Below, piece after piece: positions 1 to 7,971 of a DNA stretch of 64,000 nucleotides; the stretch's first letter is position 1, and every line of letters begins with the position of its first letter. Position numbers and translations under genes: made by a program. The notes beneath the pieces were generated by a model, which searched no databases, was not told where the DNA came from, and saw only the letters and a program-made list of their open reading frames with translations. Where the stretch lies: positions 744,001 through 808,000 of the forward strand of contig NZ_PIRO01000001.1 in NCBI RefSeq assembly GCF_003048905.1, in the 5' to 3' direction. This DNA comes from Campylobacter concisus. GTDB lineage: Bacteria > Campylobacterota > Campylobacteria > Campylobacterales > Campylobacteraceae.

Positions 1-1101
1 TTCGCTATTGTTCTTGTCGTTTTTACATATAGATATATTTTTAGACTTATCTACATTTTCATTTTTGCTTACTCTAGCGTCAAATAAGCTTTGCTCATCG
101 CCCTCTAAAATAAAATCAGAACAAATACCAATATACTCATCATAATTGCTCTTGGCTTTAGTGGCTGTTATATCAAAGCATGAAAAATCTATAAATTTTC
201 CACTTTTTTGATCGTTATTTGTAAAAACCAATATATTATTAAATGACACTGTATTTAATAGACCTAGTATAAAGCCAAATTTAGTAGCTAGCAAGCTAGC
301 GGCTGGACCAGAAAACGCGTAAAAGCCCCTTTTGTTTAAAAAGTCAATTATATTTGTAGTAGTAGTTATCGCCTCTGGAGCTGCCAGCAATAAAGCTAGC
401 GGCTTAAACGATCCTTTTATATCGCTTATGTCGACAAGATTGATTAGAAATTTTGTGATCTCTTTTAAAATATATTTATTGCCATCATCTGAAGCTTTTT
501 TGAGATTTTCTTTTATATTTTTAAAGCTCTCTTCTATGGCCTTTACGGTTTCATCTCTTTTATCAAAATTTTCACGACTTAGTATTGTATTGGTTTTGTT
601 GATTAGCGAATTTTTTAGCTTATCTAATATAGCCTCAAAATTTGTCTCTATATTTTTATAGTTAGATACCAACTGGCTAGATGCATCGTCAAAATTTTTA
701 ATCTTATTGTCTTTGCTTCTACCATTATTTGCAAGTTCTATTAGCTCTTTTACGAATTCTGCTATTACATCTTGTTCTTTACTAAGAACCTCTACATCTA
801 TATCAATATCTTTGATTGTTATCTTATTGGTTGTGTTAACAGCTTTTTCGCTTTTAAATAAATTTGACTTTTCTAAATACTTATATGTTTTTATAAGCAC
901 ATTTTTATTGGCTTTCTTGTGATTGTATAGCCTCGCGATTGTCTTGTTATATAAAGCATCTCCATTTAATATATTGGTATCATGAAAATGGTTTAAATCG
1001 CGACAATAAAATGTTATGTTTTGATATTTGTCAGCAAAAACATCAAATGCGTCAAGCAAGTCTTCTATGCTTCTAATAATTTTTGTATTATCTAATCTCA
1101 A
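1..1101 (-). CDS. Hypothetical protein, 3' end outside window
   Basis: This is an uninterrupted frame of 367 codons that runs off the left edge. The start is TTG at 1101. A GAGAGGG ribosome-binding site lies just upstream, an in-frame stop precedes it, and no ATG is available. The visible protein begins MRLDNTKIIRS and is mostly charged and helical. One more hydrophobic stretch (around residues 235-275, with a GPAASLLATKFGF-like segment) could be a membrane or pore-like region. I do not recognise a family. The gene follows the lipase/CPHGG gene after only 24 bp on the same strand, so it is probably co-transcribed and may be a partner, a second toxin domain protein or a delivery component. That role is inferred from position only. 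Confidence 0.75.
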   Translation of the reverse strand, partial: MRLDNTKIIRSIEDLLDAFDVFADKYQNITFYCRDLNHFHDTNILNGDALYNKTIARLYNHKKANKNVLIKTYKYLEKSNLFKSEKAVNTTNKITIKDIDIDVEVLSKEQDVIAEFVKELIELANNGRSKDNKIKNFDDASSQLVSNYKNIETNFEAILDKLKNSLINKTNTILSRENFDKRDETVKAIEESFKNIKENLKKASDDGNKYILKEITKFLINLVDISDIKGSFKPLALLLAAPEAITTTTNIIDFLNKRGFYAFSGPAASLLATKFGFILGLLNTVSFNNILVFTNNDQKSGKFIDFSCFDITATKAKSNYDEYIGICSDFILEGDEQSLFDARVSKNENVDKSKNISICKNDKNNSE

Positions 1102-1125
1102 GAACGATCCCTCTCTTTAAATTTA

Positions 1126-4100
1126 TCAACTAACAAGCATTACAAAGCTAGTTGTGTTTATGTCATTTGTATAGCCACTATCTAGCCCTTTAGCTATCTC
1201 AAGCTCTATACTTTTAGCTCCAGTTGGAGACATAAAAACATAAGTGTAAGCATGTCTGTTCTTTTCTATATTAGAACTATTAAATTCATCTAAACTGGCA
1301 AAAAAGCCTACCCCACTTTCCGGGCTATTTGCCTTTTTGTAGTTCTCTTTATCAAGAGAGCTAAAATTCTTTGGAACTACAAATATCAAATTCAGCTTAT
1401 CCACTCCATATCTTAGTTTAAATTCTTTGATGTCATAACGCTTATCGTCATAATTATCCGCTAAAAGAGCCTTTAAATTCTTATCCTCTACGTCTCTTCC
1501 CTCGTCTAAATTGAGTTTGATCTTGCTGAAGCCATTTTTATCTTCAAATTTTTTATCAAATAGATAATAGGTAGTTACCAAAAGATTATCTATTTGAGAA
1601 GCAAAAGCTTTTATATAAAGTCTGATCAATGGCTTATTTAAATTTGGATTTTGTACGGCAAGGTTATTATTCTCAAACACAGGATTACTTAAACTATGCT
1701 CTAGTTTTAGTTTATTCTCTTTTTTTATGCACCTTAGCGAAGAACCGGTGTTGCTTAGGCAGTTTGGCACTAGATCTTGCATTACAGCGTAGTGATCATT
1801 CATGCTTTTTAGACTAAGTGCTGATCTTGGTACATAAGCTACTATGACGCATGGGGTCCTAGCAGAGCAGCCTACTATTGGTGAGTTTATAAAATCAACA
1901 TCAAGTATCACGCCTTGATCGTCTGATCTTATACTCCTGCCCGCTCTACTTTTTAAGATCACATGACCGCCATGTGGGCAAATGATAGTGTCGTCTTCTA
2001 TGACAGGGCATGAAGTTGCAGTGGATGAAATTTCTTTAGATTGATTATCTTTTTGTAAATTTTGCCTTTGATTTAAATTTGAAAGAGCCTCTTTAGTCTT
2101 TTTGCTCATTGGTTTTAGATTGATATTTAGACTCTTATTTAGTAGTGAATAATTTAATATATTTGCTTGAGAATTTCTATAAGCAACATTTAGCCTTCCT
2201 ATATCTTTATCCTCATCTCTTGGCTGATGAGTAAAATTTAGAGGTATATTCTCGTCACTATTATATTTTTCGTCTTTAAAATAAAGTGGATAATCCTCCT
2301 CTTCATTGGCTTTAGACAAAAGAGCAGAGTTTAGATATATTCTTTGATTCATATTTTTACTATCTAGCTTAAATATCTCCTTTAATACCTCAACATCAAC
2401 GATACTTTTATCCACTGCACTTACACTAAGGGTATCGTTGTTTTTATAAAAGATACTTCCCACGCTCTCATTCATAAGAGCTTTTATATCATCGGTTGCT
2501 ACTTTATTATTGTAAGCTACATCATCATTATTTTGAGCGGATTTATTATTAGCTATTACTATGGCTTCATCGCTAGAGCTTATGTCCTTAGAGTCTATGC
2601 TAGCTAAAAAATTTTCATTTTCTTTTAGCTTTGCTAGATCCGCATATTTTAGATTTATTATGCTCTTTAGCATATCTATTCTATCTTTTACAAAGATGCT
2701 AGCCTCTGCTATATCCACTCTATTATCTCGTAGTATCGTTATATTTTTATAGATGTTTTTGCTATAAGAGAAGTATTTACCAAGCTCATTTACATCTATC
2801 TTTTTTTCAAATACAAATAAATTCAAAGCACAAATAGCCACTAGCATATCTATATCACCGGCTCTAGCATCACTTACTATCTTTGTCGCATCTAGTTTAT
2901 CTAGATCATCTATATCTAGTATCTTTACTAGATGTGCTTCTTTGTTGCTATTTTTATCTATGTTGCTGCCTAAATTTTCTATTATATACCCGACCATATC
3001 TTGCTTGAAATTTTCATCACTAAATTTGCCATATTCGTAAAAGAGATTTAAATAAGCATAGAAGATATATAAAGGCGTATCTAGCATAGAAGCATCACTT
3101 ATATCATCTATATTTACATCTAAATTTAACTTCGATCTTATGCATTTTAGTTTAAATTTAAGCGACTGGATATATTCATTTAGATAATCAAGCGCTTCAG
3201 CTATATCTTTACCCTCTATCTTGGCTTCATTTTCTTTATTTTCTAAAAGATAGCACAACATATATAAAACCAAAACGCTCTCTTTTAAAAAGTGAGATCT
3301 AATTAATATATTCACCAAGTGCCTATTCTCAGTATTTTCATACTTTACTTCGCCAGTTGTATCTATGCCTAGCTTATAACCTAGATCAGATATGACCGAA
3401 AAGGTAGGTTCTATCAAAACAGCTACATCTTTTGAAAAGCTATCTTCATCTCTATTGATACTTTGTTTAACGCTCTCTACATGATGTATCTCTATGTCTA
3501 TGTCTTTTTCTTTGCTAGCTTTATTTATATTAGAGCTTACTTTTTTATCTGCAAGAGTCTTTTGAGCTTGTTCATTATTTTTAACTACATCTACATATTC
3601 ATCTACGCTGCTCTTATCATCTTTAAAGCCAAACATGCCTTTTATCTTGTTAAAGACTGAGCCTACCATCTTTCCTATAAAGCCATCTTTGTCTATGACT
3701 CTTGCTATCCATCTTGCACCTTTTGCTATGGCTTTAGCCACAAAGCTAAGAAGCCTTAAGCTCCAAGTAAAAGCTGAAGCTAATATGCCACCATAAATTC
3801 CTGGAGCGTTATAAGTATAAAGTTCTTTTACTCCACTATCTTTGAAAGTTACTGCATATATTTGAGCTAGATGACCTCCTAATGAGTGACCCGATAGGAT
3901 GATGTCTTTGGCGGTATTATCTAAACCACTTAAGTTTTGACTATGAGAATTTATAGCTTCTTGCATAGAGGATTGAAGTGATTTTAAAGCAGATATTTGC
4001 ATAAGCGCTCTTGATGTGATAGCCATAAAGGCATCATCTAAGAGATCATTTATTTTCATCTCTGTTCCTCTAAATCCTATTATATAGTTTGACTTAAGCG

Positions 4101-4662
4101 TGTCATAAAATATAGTTGAGCTAAAACCTGACTTTTGATTAGGTATGTGCTTTACTAGCTCATAGCGATTAACAAAGAGTTTCGTGCGAGGGGAGATGGA
4201 TTTAGGTTTATAAAAGATATAGGGTGGCTGATCTGGTACCAAAGCTATAAAATTTTTTACATCATTTTTGAGTTCAGTATCTTTTGTTTCTCCATTTGCC
4301 CCAACTGGTTTCTTTACTATTTTATCTGCCATAAATCTTGCTTCTATACAAAGAGCATAAGCGGTAGGGCTTCCTGCCATTTTAATAGTTTTATTATTTT
4401 CATCTCTTTGGTCTGATTTTAAAATATCTCCCTTTGTTATGCCATCTGCATATCTCCAAACAGGCTTTTTTATTTCATCTTCTCTATAAGAATTTACGAT
4501 ATTTTCAGGGACATTATCTTTGCCAAATTTATCATAAAGCTCATCAAGTCCATTTCTTTCATTCTCAAATACATTATGAAGCATTGCATAACTTGCATCA
4601 GCTATATCAATATAGTCTTTAAAGCAATTTATTAGCTCTTTATTTGATTTTTTAGTTTGCAC
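1126..4662 (-). CDS. Large lipase (class 3) protein with C-terminal CPHGG cysteine module; probable secreted toxin/effector
   Basis: This is a 1178-residue protein. Around residues 195-265 it has a class-3 lipase layout: FRGTE near 198-202 (oxyanion region) and GHSLGGH at 258-264, with Ser260 as the likely nucleophile. An amphipathic or hydrophobic stretch follows at about 290-320, then a long helical region. Near residues 885-940 there is a cysteine module, with ICPHGGH at 894-900 and GCSARTPC at 931-938, which resembles PAAR/DUF4280-like tip modules. The start is GTG at 4662, directly after the TAG of the upstream lipoprotein gene with no gap, which suggests translational coupling. Lipases with PAAR-like modules next to lipoprotein genes are typical of type VI secretion phospholipase effectors. 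That role is inferred, because no VgrG, Hcp or other secretion gene is visible here. Confidence 0.8.
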   Translation of the reverse strand: MQTKKSNKELINCFKDYIDIADASYAMLHNVFENERNGLDELYDKFGKDNVPENIVNSYREDEIKKPVWRYADGITKGDILKSDQRDENNKTIKMAGSPTAYALCIEARFMADKIVKKPVGANGETKDTELKNDVKNFIALVPDQPPYIFYKPKSISPRTKLFVNRYELVKHIPNQKSGFSSTIFYDTLKSNYIIGFRGTEMKINDLLDDAFMAITSRALMQISALKSLQSSMQEAINSHSQNLSGLDNTAKDIILSGHSLGGHLAQIYAVTFKDSGVKELYTYNAPGIYGGILASAFTWSLRLLSFVAKAIAKGARWIARVIDKDGFIGKMVGSVFNKIKGMFGFKDDKSSVDEYVDVVKNNEQAQKTLADKKVSSNINKASKEKDIDIEIHHVESVKQSINRDEDSFSKDVAVLIEPTFSVISDLGYKLGIDTTGEVKYENTENRHLVNILIRSHFLKESVLVLYMLCYLLENKENEAKIEGKDIAEALDYLNEYIQSLKFKLKCIRSKLNLDVNIDDISDASMLDTPLYIFYAYLNLFYEYGKFSDENFKQDMVGYIIENLGSNIDKNSNKEAHLVKILDIDDLDKLDATKIVSDARAGDIDMLVAICALNLFVFEKKIDVNELGKYFSYSKNIYKNITILRDNRVDIAEASIFVKDRIDMLKSIINLKYADLAKLKENENFLASIDSKDISSSDEAIVIANNKSAQNNDDVAYNNKVATDDIKALMNESVGSIFYKNNDTLSVSAVDKSIVDVEVLKEIFKLDSKNMNQRIYLNSALLSKANEEEDYPLYFKDEKYNSDENIPLNFTHQPRDEDKDIGRLNVAYRNSQANILNYSLLNKSLNINLKPMSKKTKEALSNLNQRQNLQKDNQSKEISSTATSCPVIEDDTIICPHGGHVILKSRAGRSIRSDDQGVILDVDFINSPIVGCSARTPCVIVAYVPRSALSLKSMNDHYAVMQDLVPNCLSNTGSSLRCIKKENKLKLEHSLSNPVFENNNLAVQNPNLNKPLIRLYIKAFASQIDNLLVTTYYLFDKKFEDKNGFSKIKLNLDEGRDVEDKNLKALLADNYDDKRYDIKEFKLRYGVDKLNLIFVVPKNFSSLDKENYKKANSPESGVGFFASLDEFNSSNIEKNRHAYTYVFMSPTGAKSIELEIAKGLDSGYTNDINTTSFVMLVS

Positions 4663-4686
4663 CTACTTGTCCTTGTTTGCTTTTAT
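4527..4686. repeat. 160-bp perfect direct repeat, copy 1
   Basis: This stretch covers the first 45 codons of the lipase gene and the last few codons of the lipoprotein gene before it. It is identical to 5456-5615, with an offset of 929 bp, and the two copies diverge at once outside these limits. It is the scar of a tandem duplication of the lipoprotein-lipase junction. Confidence 0.95.
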
Positions 4687-5325
4687 AAATTTATTGTTTA
4701 TTAGAATGAATTTGTTTCCGCCACTTACTGGAACTATACTTTTTTTACTAAAGCTTATTCCCATTCCCTCATCTCCAAATAAGCCATATTTAGTGCTATA
4801 TGTTTCATAATAAACATCTATGCTTATAGGAACTATTTCTCCATTATCATCTACATATAATTTTCCTAAATCTAAATATGGTTTTTCTTTGTTAAAATTT
4901 TCTAAACCTATAAACTCAATTATTTTATTTATATAGACCTCAGAAGTTTTAGCTTTTTTACCAGTTTGGTTCTCATAATCTATCCAGCGAGTGTAGTATT
5001 TTTTACCATTTGAAAGGGTTTGAGGGAGTTTTTGATTTACCAAGGTCATATCTACATCATATATCGTTATAAATTTATCACCTTGTTTTATCTTTCTAGG
5101 ATTTGATCTTATTTTATCACCTAAATTTTTGGCTAGATCTTCTCTTTCTTTTTCTCTTCTCTCTATCTCATCAACAAATTTTTGATTAAATATATATACT
5201 CCGCCATATTGTTTAGCTAAGTTTTCTAATTCAGAGTTACTTATCTTTTTGTTTGCTTGATTAGCTGAGCAAGCTATTAAAAATATACTTGTTAGAAGTA
5301 AGAGTGTTATAGCTAGAAATTTCAT
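4663..5325 (-). CDS. Lipoprotein, probable immunity protein of the adjacent lipase toxin
   Basis: This is a 220-residue protein with a lipoprotein signal peptide (MKFLAITLLLLTS, then lipobox LIAC), so the mature protein is lipidated at Cys19 and sits in the periplasm-facing envelope. The remainder is charged and soluble, with a GLFGDEG motif near the C-terminus and the ending NKFIKANKDK. It is a paralogue of the protein encoded at 5592-6317: the N-terminal 40 residues and the C-terminus are nearly identical and the middle diverges. It abuts the lipase start codon with zero spacing. Periplasmic lipoproteins paired with phospholipase effectors usually protect the producer, so immunity is the most likely role. 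I know no direct evidence for this family. Confidence 0.75.
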   Translation of the reverse strand: MKFLAITLLLLTSIFLIACSANQANKKISNSELENLAKQYGGVYIFNQKFVDEIERREKEREDLAKNLGDKIRSNPRKIKQGDKFITIYDVDMTLVNQKLPQTLSNGKKYYTRWIDYENQTGKKAKTSEVYINKIIEFIGLENFNKEKPYLDLGKLYVDDNGEIVPISIDVYYETYSTKYGLFGDEGMGISFSKKSIVPVSGGNKFILINNKFIKANKDK

Positions 5326-5453
5326 TGATTATCCTTTTATGTTTGAAATTTTAGTTTGGATATTTTATTGTTATTGTATTTATAATATTATTAATTTATT
5401 ATGTGCTGTTTGGGGTTTATTAAAATTTATTTCAAGTATTTTTATAACTTACT

Positions 5454-5591
5454 TCATTTATCATAAAGCTCATCAAGTCCATTTCTTTCATTCTCAAATA
5501 CATTATGAAGCATTGCATAACTTGCATCAGCTATATCAATATAGTCTTTAAAGCAATTTATTAGCTCTTTATTTGATTTTTTAGTTTGCAC
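5454..5591 (-). pseudogene. Remnant: first 45 codons of a second copy of the lipase toxin gene
   Basis: The frame starts with GTG at 5591, immediately after the stop of the second lipoprotein gene, exactly as in the intact pair. It encodes the same first 45 residues as the lipase (MQTKKSNKEL... to ...DELYDK) and then hits TGA at 5454-5456, where homology ends. It is the stub of a deleted toxin copy and not a functional gene. It marks where a full toxin gene once followed, or where recombination broke a duplicated unit. Confidence 0.9.
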
Positions 5592-5615
5592 CTACTTGTC
5601 CTTGTTTGCTTTTAT
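5456..5615. repeat. 160-bp perfect direct repeat, copy 2
   Basis: This is identical to 4527-4686. It holds the toxin-gene stub and the extreme 3' end of the second lipoprotein gene. The perfect identity suggests a recent duplication or gene conversion. Confidence 0.95.
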
Positions 5616-6317
5616 GAATTTGTTGTTTGTTAAGTAGAAAATATTATCTCCTGATTTTGTACCAAAAGACTCTTTGGCAAATGATACACCTCTACCTTCA
5701 TCACCAAATAGTCCATACTGTGTTTTTACAATATAGTAATCAACTGTCATATCTATTACTTCGATATTGCCTTCTTGATCTATACAAAAATAACCTAGAT
5801 CAAAACCTGGTTTATATTTGTTGTAATTATCTATACCTATAAAATTTATAACCTTTTCTTTATATTGTGTTGGGATTTTTATCTTTTTTTTGGTTTGGTT
5901 TTCATAGTCTGTTGAATTTTCATAATATCTTTTACCATTTGAGAGGGTTTGATCCATTTTTGGATTATCGTAAAACTCTGTTTTTAAAATTTCTCTCATT
6001 TTTTTATTTTTTTCATTTTTATTAGGTATTGTCTTTATTCTCTCTAAAATTTCTTTTCTTTTACTATCTCTTATTTGTTCTTGTCTCTCTATCTCTTTCT
6101 CAAATTTCTCATCAAATATATATACTCCACCATATTGTTTAGCTAAGTTTTCTAGTTCGGAGTTACTTATCTTTTTATTTGCTTGATTAGCTGAGCAAGC
6201 TATTAAAAATATACTTGTTAGAATTAGTAATATAAATACGGTAAATTTAATAAATAAATTTTTAAAATAAATAATCAAAAATCTAAGAATTTTACACAAT
6301 GAAGTCAAGAAGTTCAT
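5592..6317 (-). CDS. Paralogous lipoprotein, orphan immunity candidate
   Basis: This 241-residue paralogue of the 4663-5325 product shares the segment from LTSIFLIACSANQ to about residue 60 and the GLFGDEG...NKFIKANKDK ending. The central part is different and richer in lysine. The annotated ATG gives about 22 extra residues before the signal peptide. The codon aligned with the start of the paralogue is ATT (ATT AAA TTT here against ATG AAA TTT there), so the true start is unclear: either the upstream ATG or a rare ATT. It is followed directly by the toxin stub, so it has lost its partner. Such orphan immunity genes often protect against toxins of neighbouring strains (inference). Confidence 0.75.
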   Translation of the reverse strand: MNFLTSLCKILRFLIIYFKNLFIKFTVFILLILTSIFLIACSANQANKKISNSELENLAKQYGGVYIFDEKFEKEIERQEQIRDSKRKEILERIKTIPNKNEKNKKMREILKTEFYDNPKMDQTLSNGKRYYENSTDYENQTKKKIKIPTQYKEKVINFIGIDNYNKYKPGFDLGYFCIDQEGNIEVIDMTVDYYIVKTQYGLFGDEGRGVSFAKESFGTKSGDNIFYLTNNKFIKANKDK

Positions 6318-6344
6318 CTAAGGATTTTGTCCTTAGATGAAAGA

Positions 6345-6572
6345 TTAAGATTTTTTGATCGCTCTAATAGGAATAACAAATATCGCTGCGATCACATAAA
6401 AAGCAATACAAAAAACAGCCGCCATCATAAATATCTCACCGATATCATAAAAGCTTGACTCAAGCCTAAATGTATCCACGTAATTTATCGCAAACCACAA
6501 TGCTACGCCAAGAGCGATAGCAAAAACAAAAAATCCCCAAGAAAACAAGAAATTTAATATCTTAGTTCCCAA
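6345..6572 (-). CDS. Small inner-membrane protein
   Basis: This 75-residue protein has two clear hydrophobic helices (about residues 8-30 and 45-68) and a basic tail ending IRAIKKS, typical of a small inner-membrane protein with cytoplasmic C-terminus. It lies 16 bp after cmeC on the same strand, so it is likely the last gene of the efflux operon. I recognise no family. A role linked to the pump is possible from position only. Confidence 0.65.
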   Translation of the reverse strand: MGTKILNFLFSWGFFVFAIALGVALWFAINYVDTFRLESSFYDIGEIFMMAAVFCIAFYVIAAIFVIPIRAIKKS

Positions 6573-6588
6573 TTTCTCTCCTTTTTAA

Positions 6589-7971
6589 TTATTTTTCTAA
6601 CTTAAAACCGCCACCAAAAGCTCTATAAACTTCGACTGCACTATCGACCTCATCAAGCTTAGCTGAGACATCTTGTAATTTTGCTTGAAGTAAATTTCTC
6701 TCCGCATCAAGAAGCTCTAAATGTCCAATGTAGCCAGCGTCATATTGCTCTTTAGCAAGCGAGTAAATTCTTTGTTGGGATTTTAGCAAATTTTTCACTT
6801 GTTCCAAAGAAATTTTTGCATTTTGCCTTGAAACAAGCGCATCTCTTACTTCGCCAAGAGCCGATTTTACCGCTGCTTCATAATTAATAGCGGCAATTTG
6901 TTCATTTGTTTTAGCCACTGCTACATTATTTTTTGTCCTACCAAAATCAAAAATTTTCTGTGCTAAAGAGCCCCCTATACTCCATGTATTGGCATTTCCA
7001 ACAAAGATATTTTCAAAATCAATACTTGAAAAGCCAAAAAGTCCAGTTAGTGAAATACTTGGAAAATACTCAGCCCTTGCAACACCAACAAGAGCATTTG
7101 TAGCTTTTAAATCAGCTAGTGCCTTTGCCACATCGCTTCTTCTCAGCAAAATTTCAGAGCTAATGCCAGCACTTATCTCTGGAGAAGCTGGTAAATTTTG
7201 CGAGCTAGCAACAGCTCCACTTAAAATTTCATTATTACTTTTACCAGTCAAGATGGCTAGTGAGGTGATAGCCTTTGACTTTTCGTTTAATATAGAAGTA
7301 AGATTGGTCTTAGCACTTTCTACTGCTGCCTTACTTTGCAAATAAGTCATCTCGTTTATGCTTCCAAGATCAAGCTGTGTTTTGCGAAGCGCTAGCGTGT
7401 CTTCATAAGTTTTTAAAGTCTCTCTTAGCACAGCTTCTTGCATATTTAATGAAACTAACGCGAAGTAGCTTTTTGTAACACTTGAGCTGATACTTAGCCT
7501 CGCGCTATCATAGTCAAATTTGGTTGCATTTAGGCTTTCTTCGGCCGCTGCTACATTATTTCTTACTCTACCCCAAAGATCAATCTCATAGTTTAATCCT
7601 AAATTTATATCTGATTTTCTATAACGAGTTTGTGGTTGCTTAGTATATGTTTCACCGCTACTTTTTGCTTTTTCGTAGCCTACATTTAAATTTACCCCAG
7701 GGAGCAAGTCAGCCTCAGCAACGCCAAGGCTTGCTTTTGCTTTCTCTAAATTTAAATAAGCAACACGTAAATTTGTATTTTTCTCAAGTGCATTTTCCAC
7801 TAGAGAATTTAAATTTTCATCGTTAAATTCTCTCCACCAAAGATCCCTTATATCACTTGTCTCATAAGTGTAAGTAGATGTGAAATTTGTATCTACATTT
7901 GGCATATCTGGACGAAATGAGCAACCAGCTAAAAACGCCGCCATTATAAGTATAAACGCCTTATTTTTCAT
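6589..7971 (-). CDS. cmeC: Outer-membrane efflux channel lipoprotein (NodT/TolC family), CmeC
   Basis: This is the outer-membrane exit duct of the tripartite RND pump CmeABC. The product is a lipoprotein: MKNKAFILIMAAF leads to the lipobox LAGC. It has the usual two long TolC-type repeats, with the characteristic YEIDLWGRVRN segment and a second DFGRTKNN segment. I chose the ATG at 7971 over the longer frame starting at 8004. The shorter start gives a proper signal peptide, has a GGGAG site just upstream, and overlaps the end of cmeB by 11 bp. Length (460 residues) is normal. It is the third gene of cmeA-cmeB-cmeC. The pump exports bile salts, detergents and several antibiotics in C. jejuni. 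Confidence 0.92.
   Translation of the reverse strand: MKNKAFILIMAAFLAGCSFRPDMPNVDTNFTSTYTYETSDIRDLWWREFNDENLNSLVENALEKNTNLRVAYLNLEKAKASLGVAEADLLPGVNLNVGYEKAKSSGETYTKQPQTRYRKSDINLGLNYEIDLWGRVRNNVAAAEESLNATKFDYDSARLSISSSVTKSYFALVSLNMQEAVLRETLKTYEDTLALRKTQLDLGSINEMTYLQSKAAVESAKTNLTSILNEKSKAITSLAILTGKSNNEILSGAVASSQNLPASPEISAGISSEILLRRSDVAKALADLKATNALVGVARAEYFPSISLTGLFGFSSIDFENIFVGNANTWSIGGSLAQKIFDFGRTKNNVAVAKTNEQIAAINYEAAVKSALGEVRDALVSRQNAKISLEQVKNLLKSQQRIYSLAKEQYDAGYIGHLELLDAERNLLQAKLQDVSAKLDEVDSAVEVYRAFGGGFKLEK

Noticed and set aside
5339-5551. Plus-strand frame of 70 codons over the repeat
   Set aside because: Its C-terminal part is just the antisense of the duplicated toxin start, and the same antisense frame occurs over the intact copy; no start signal.
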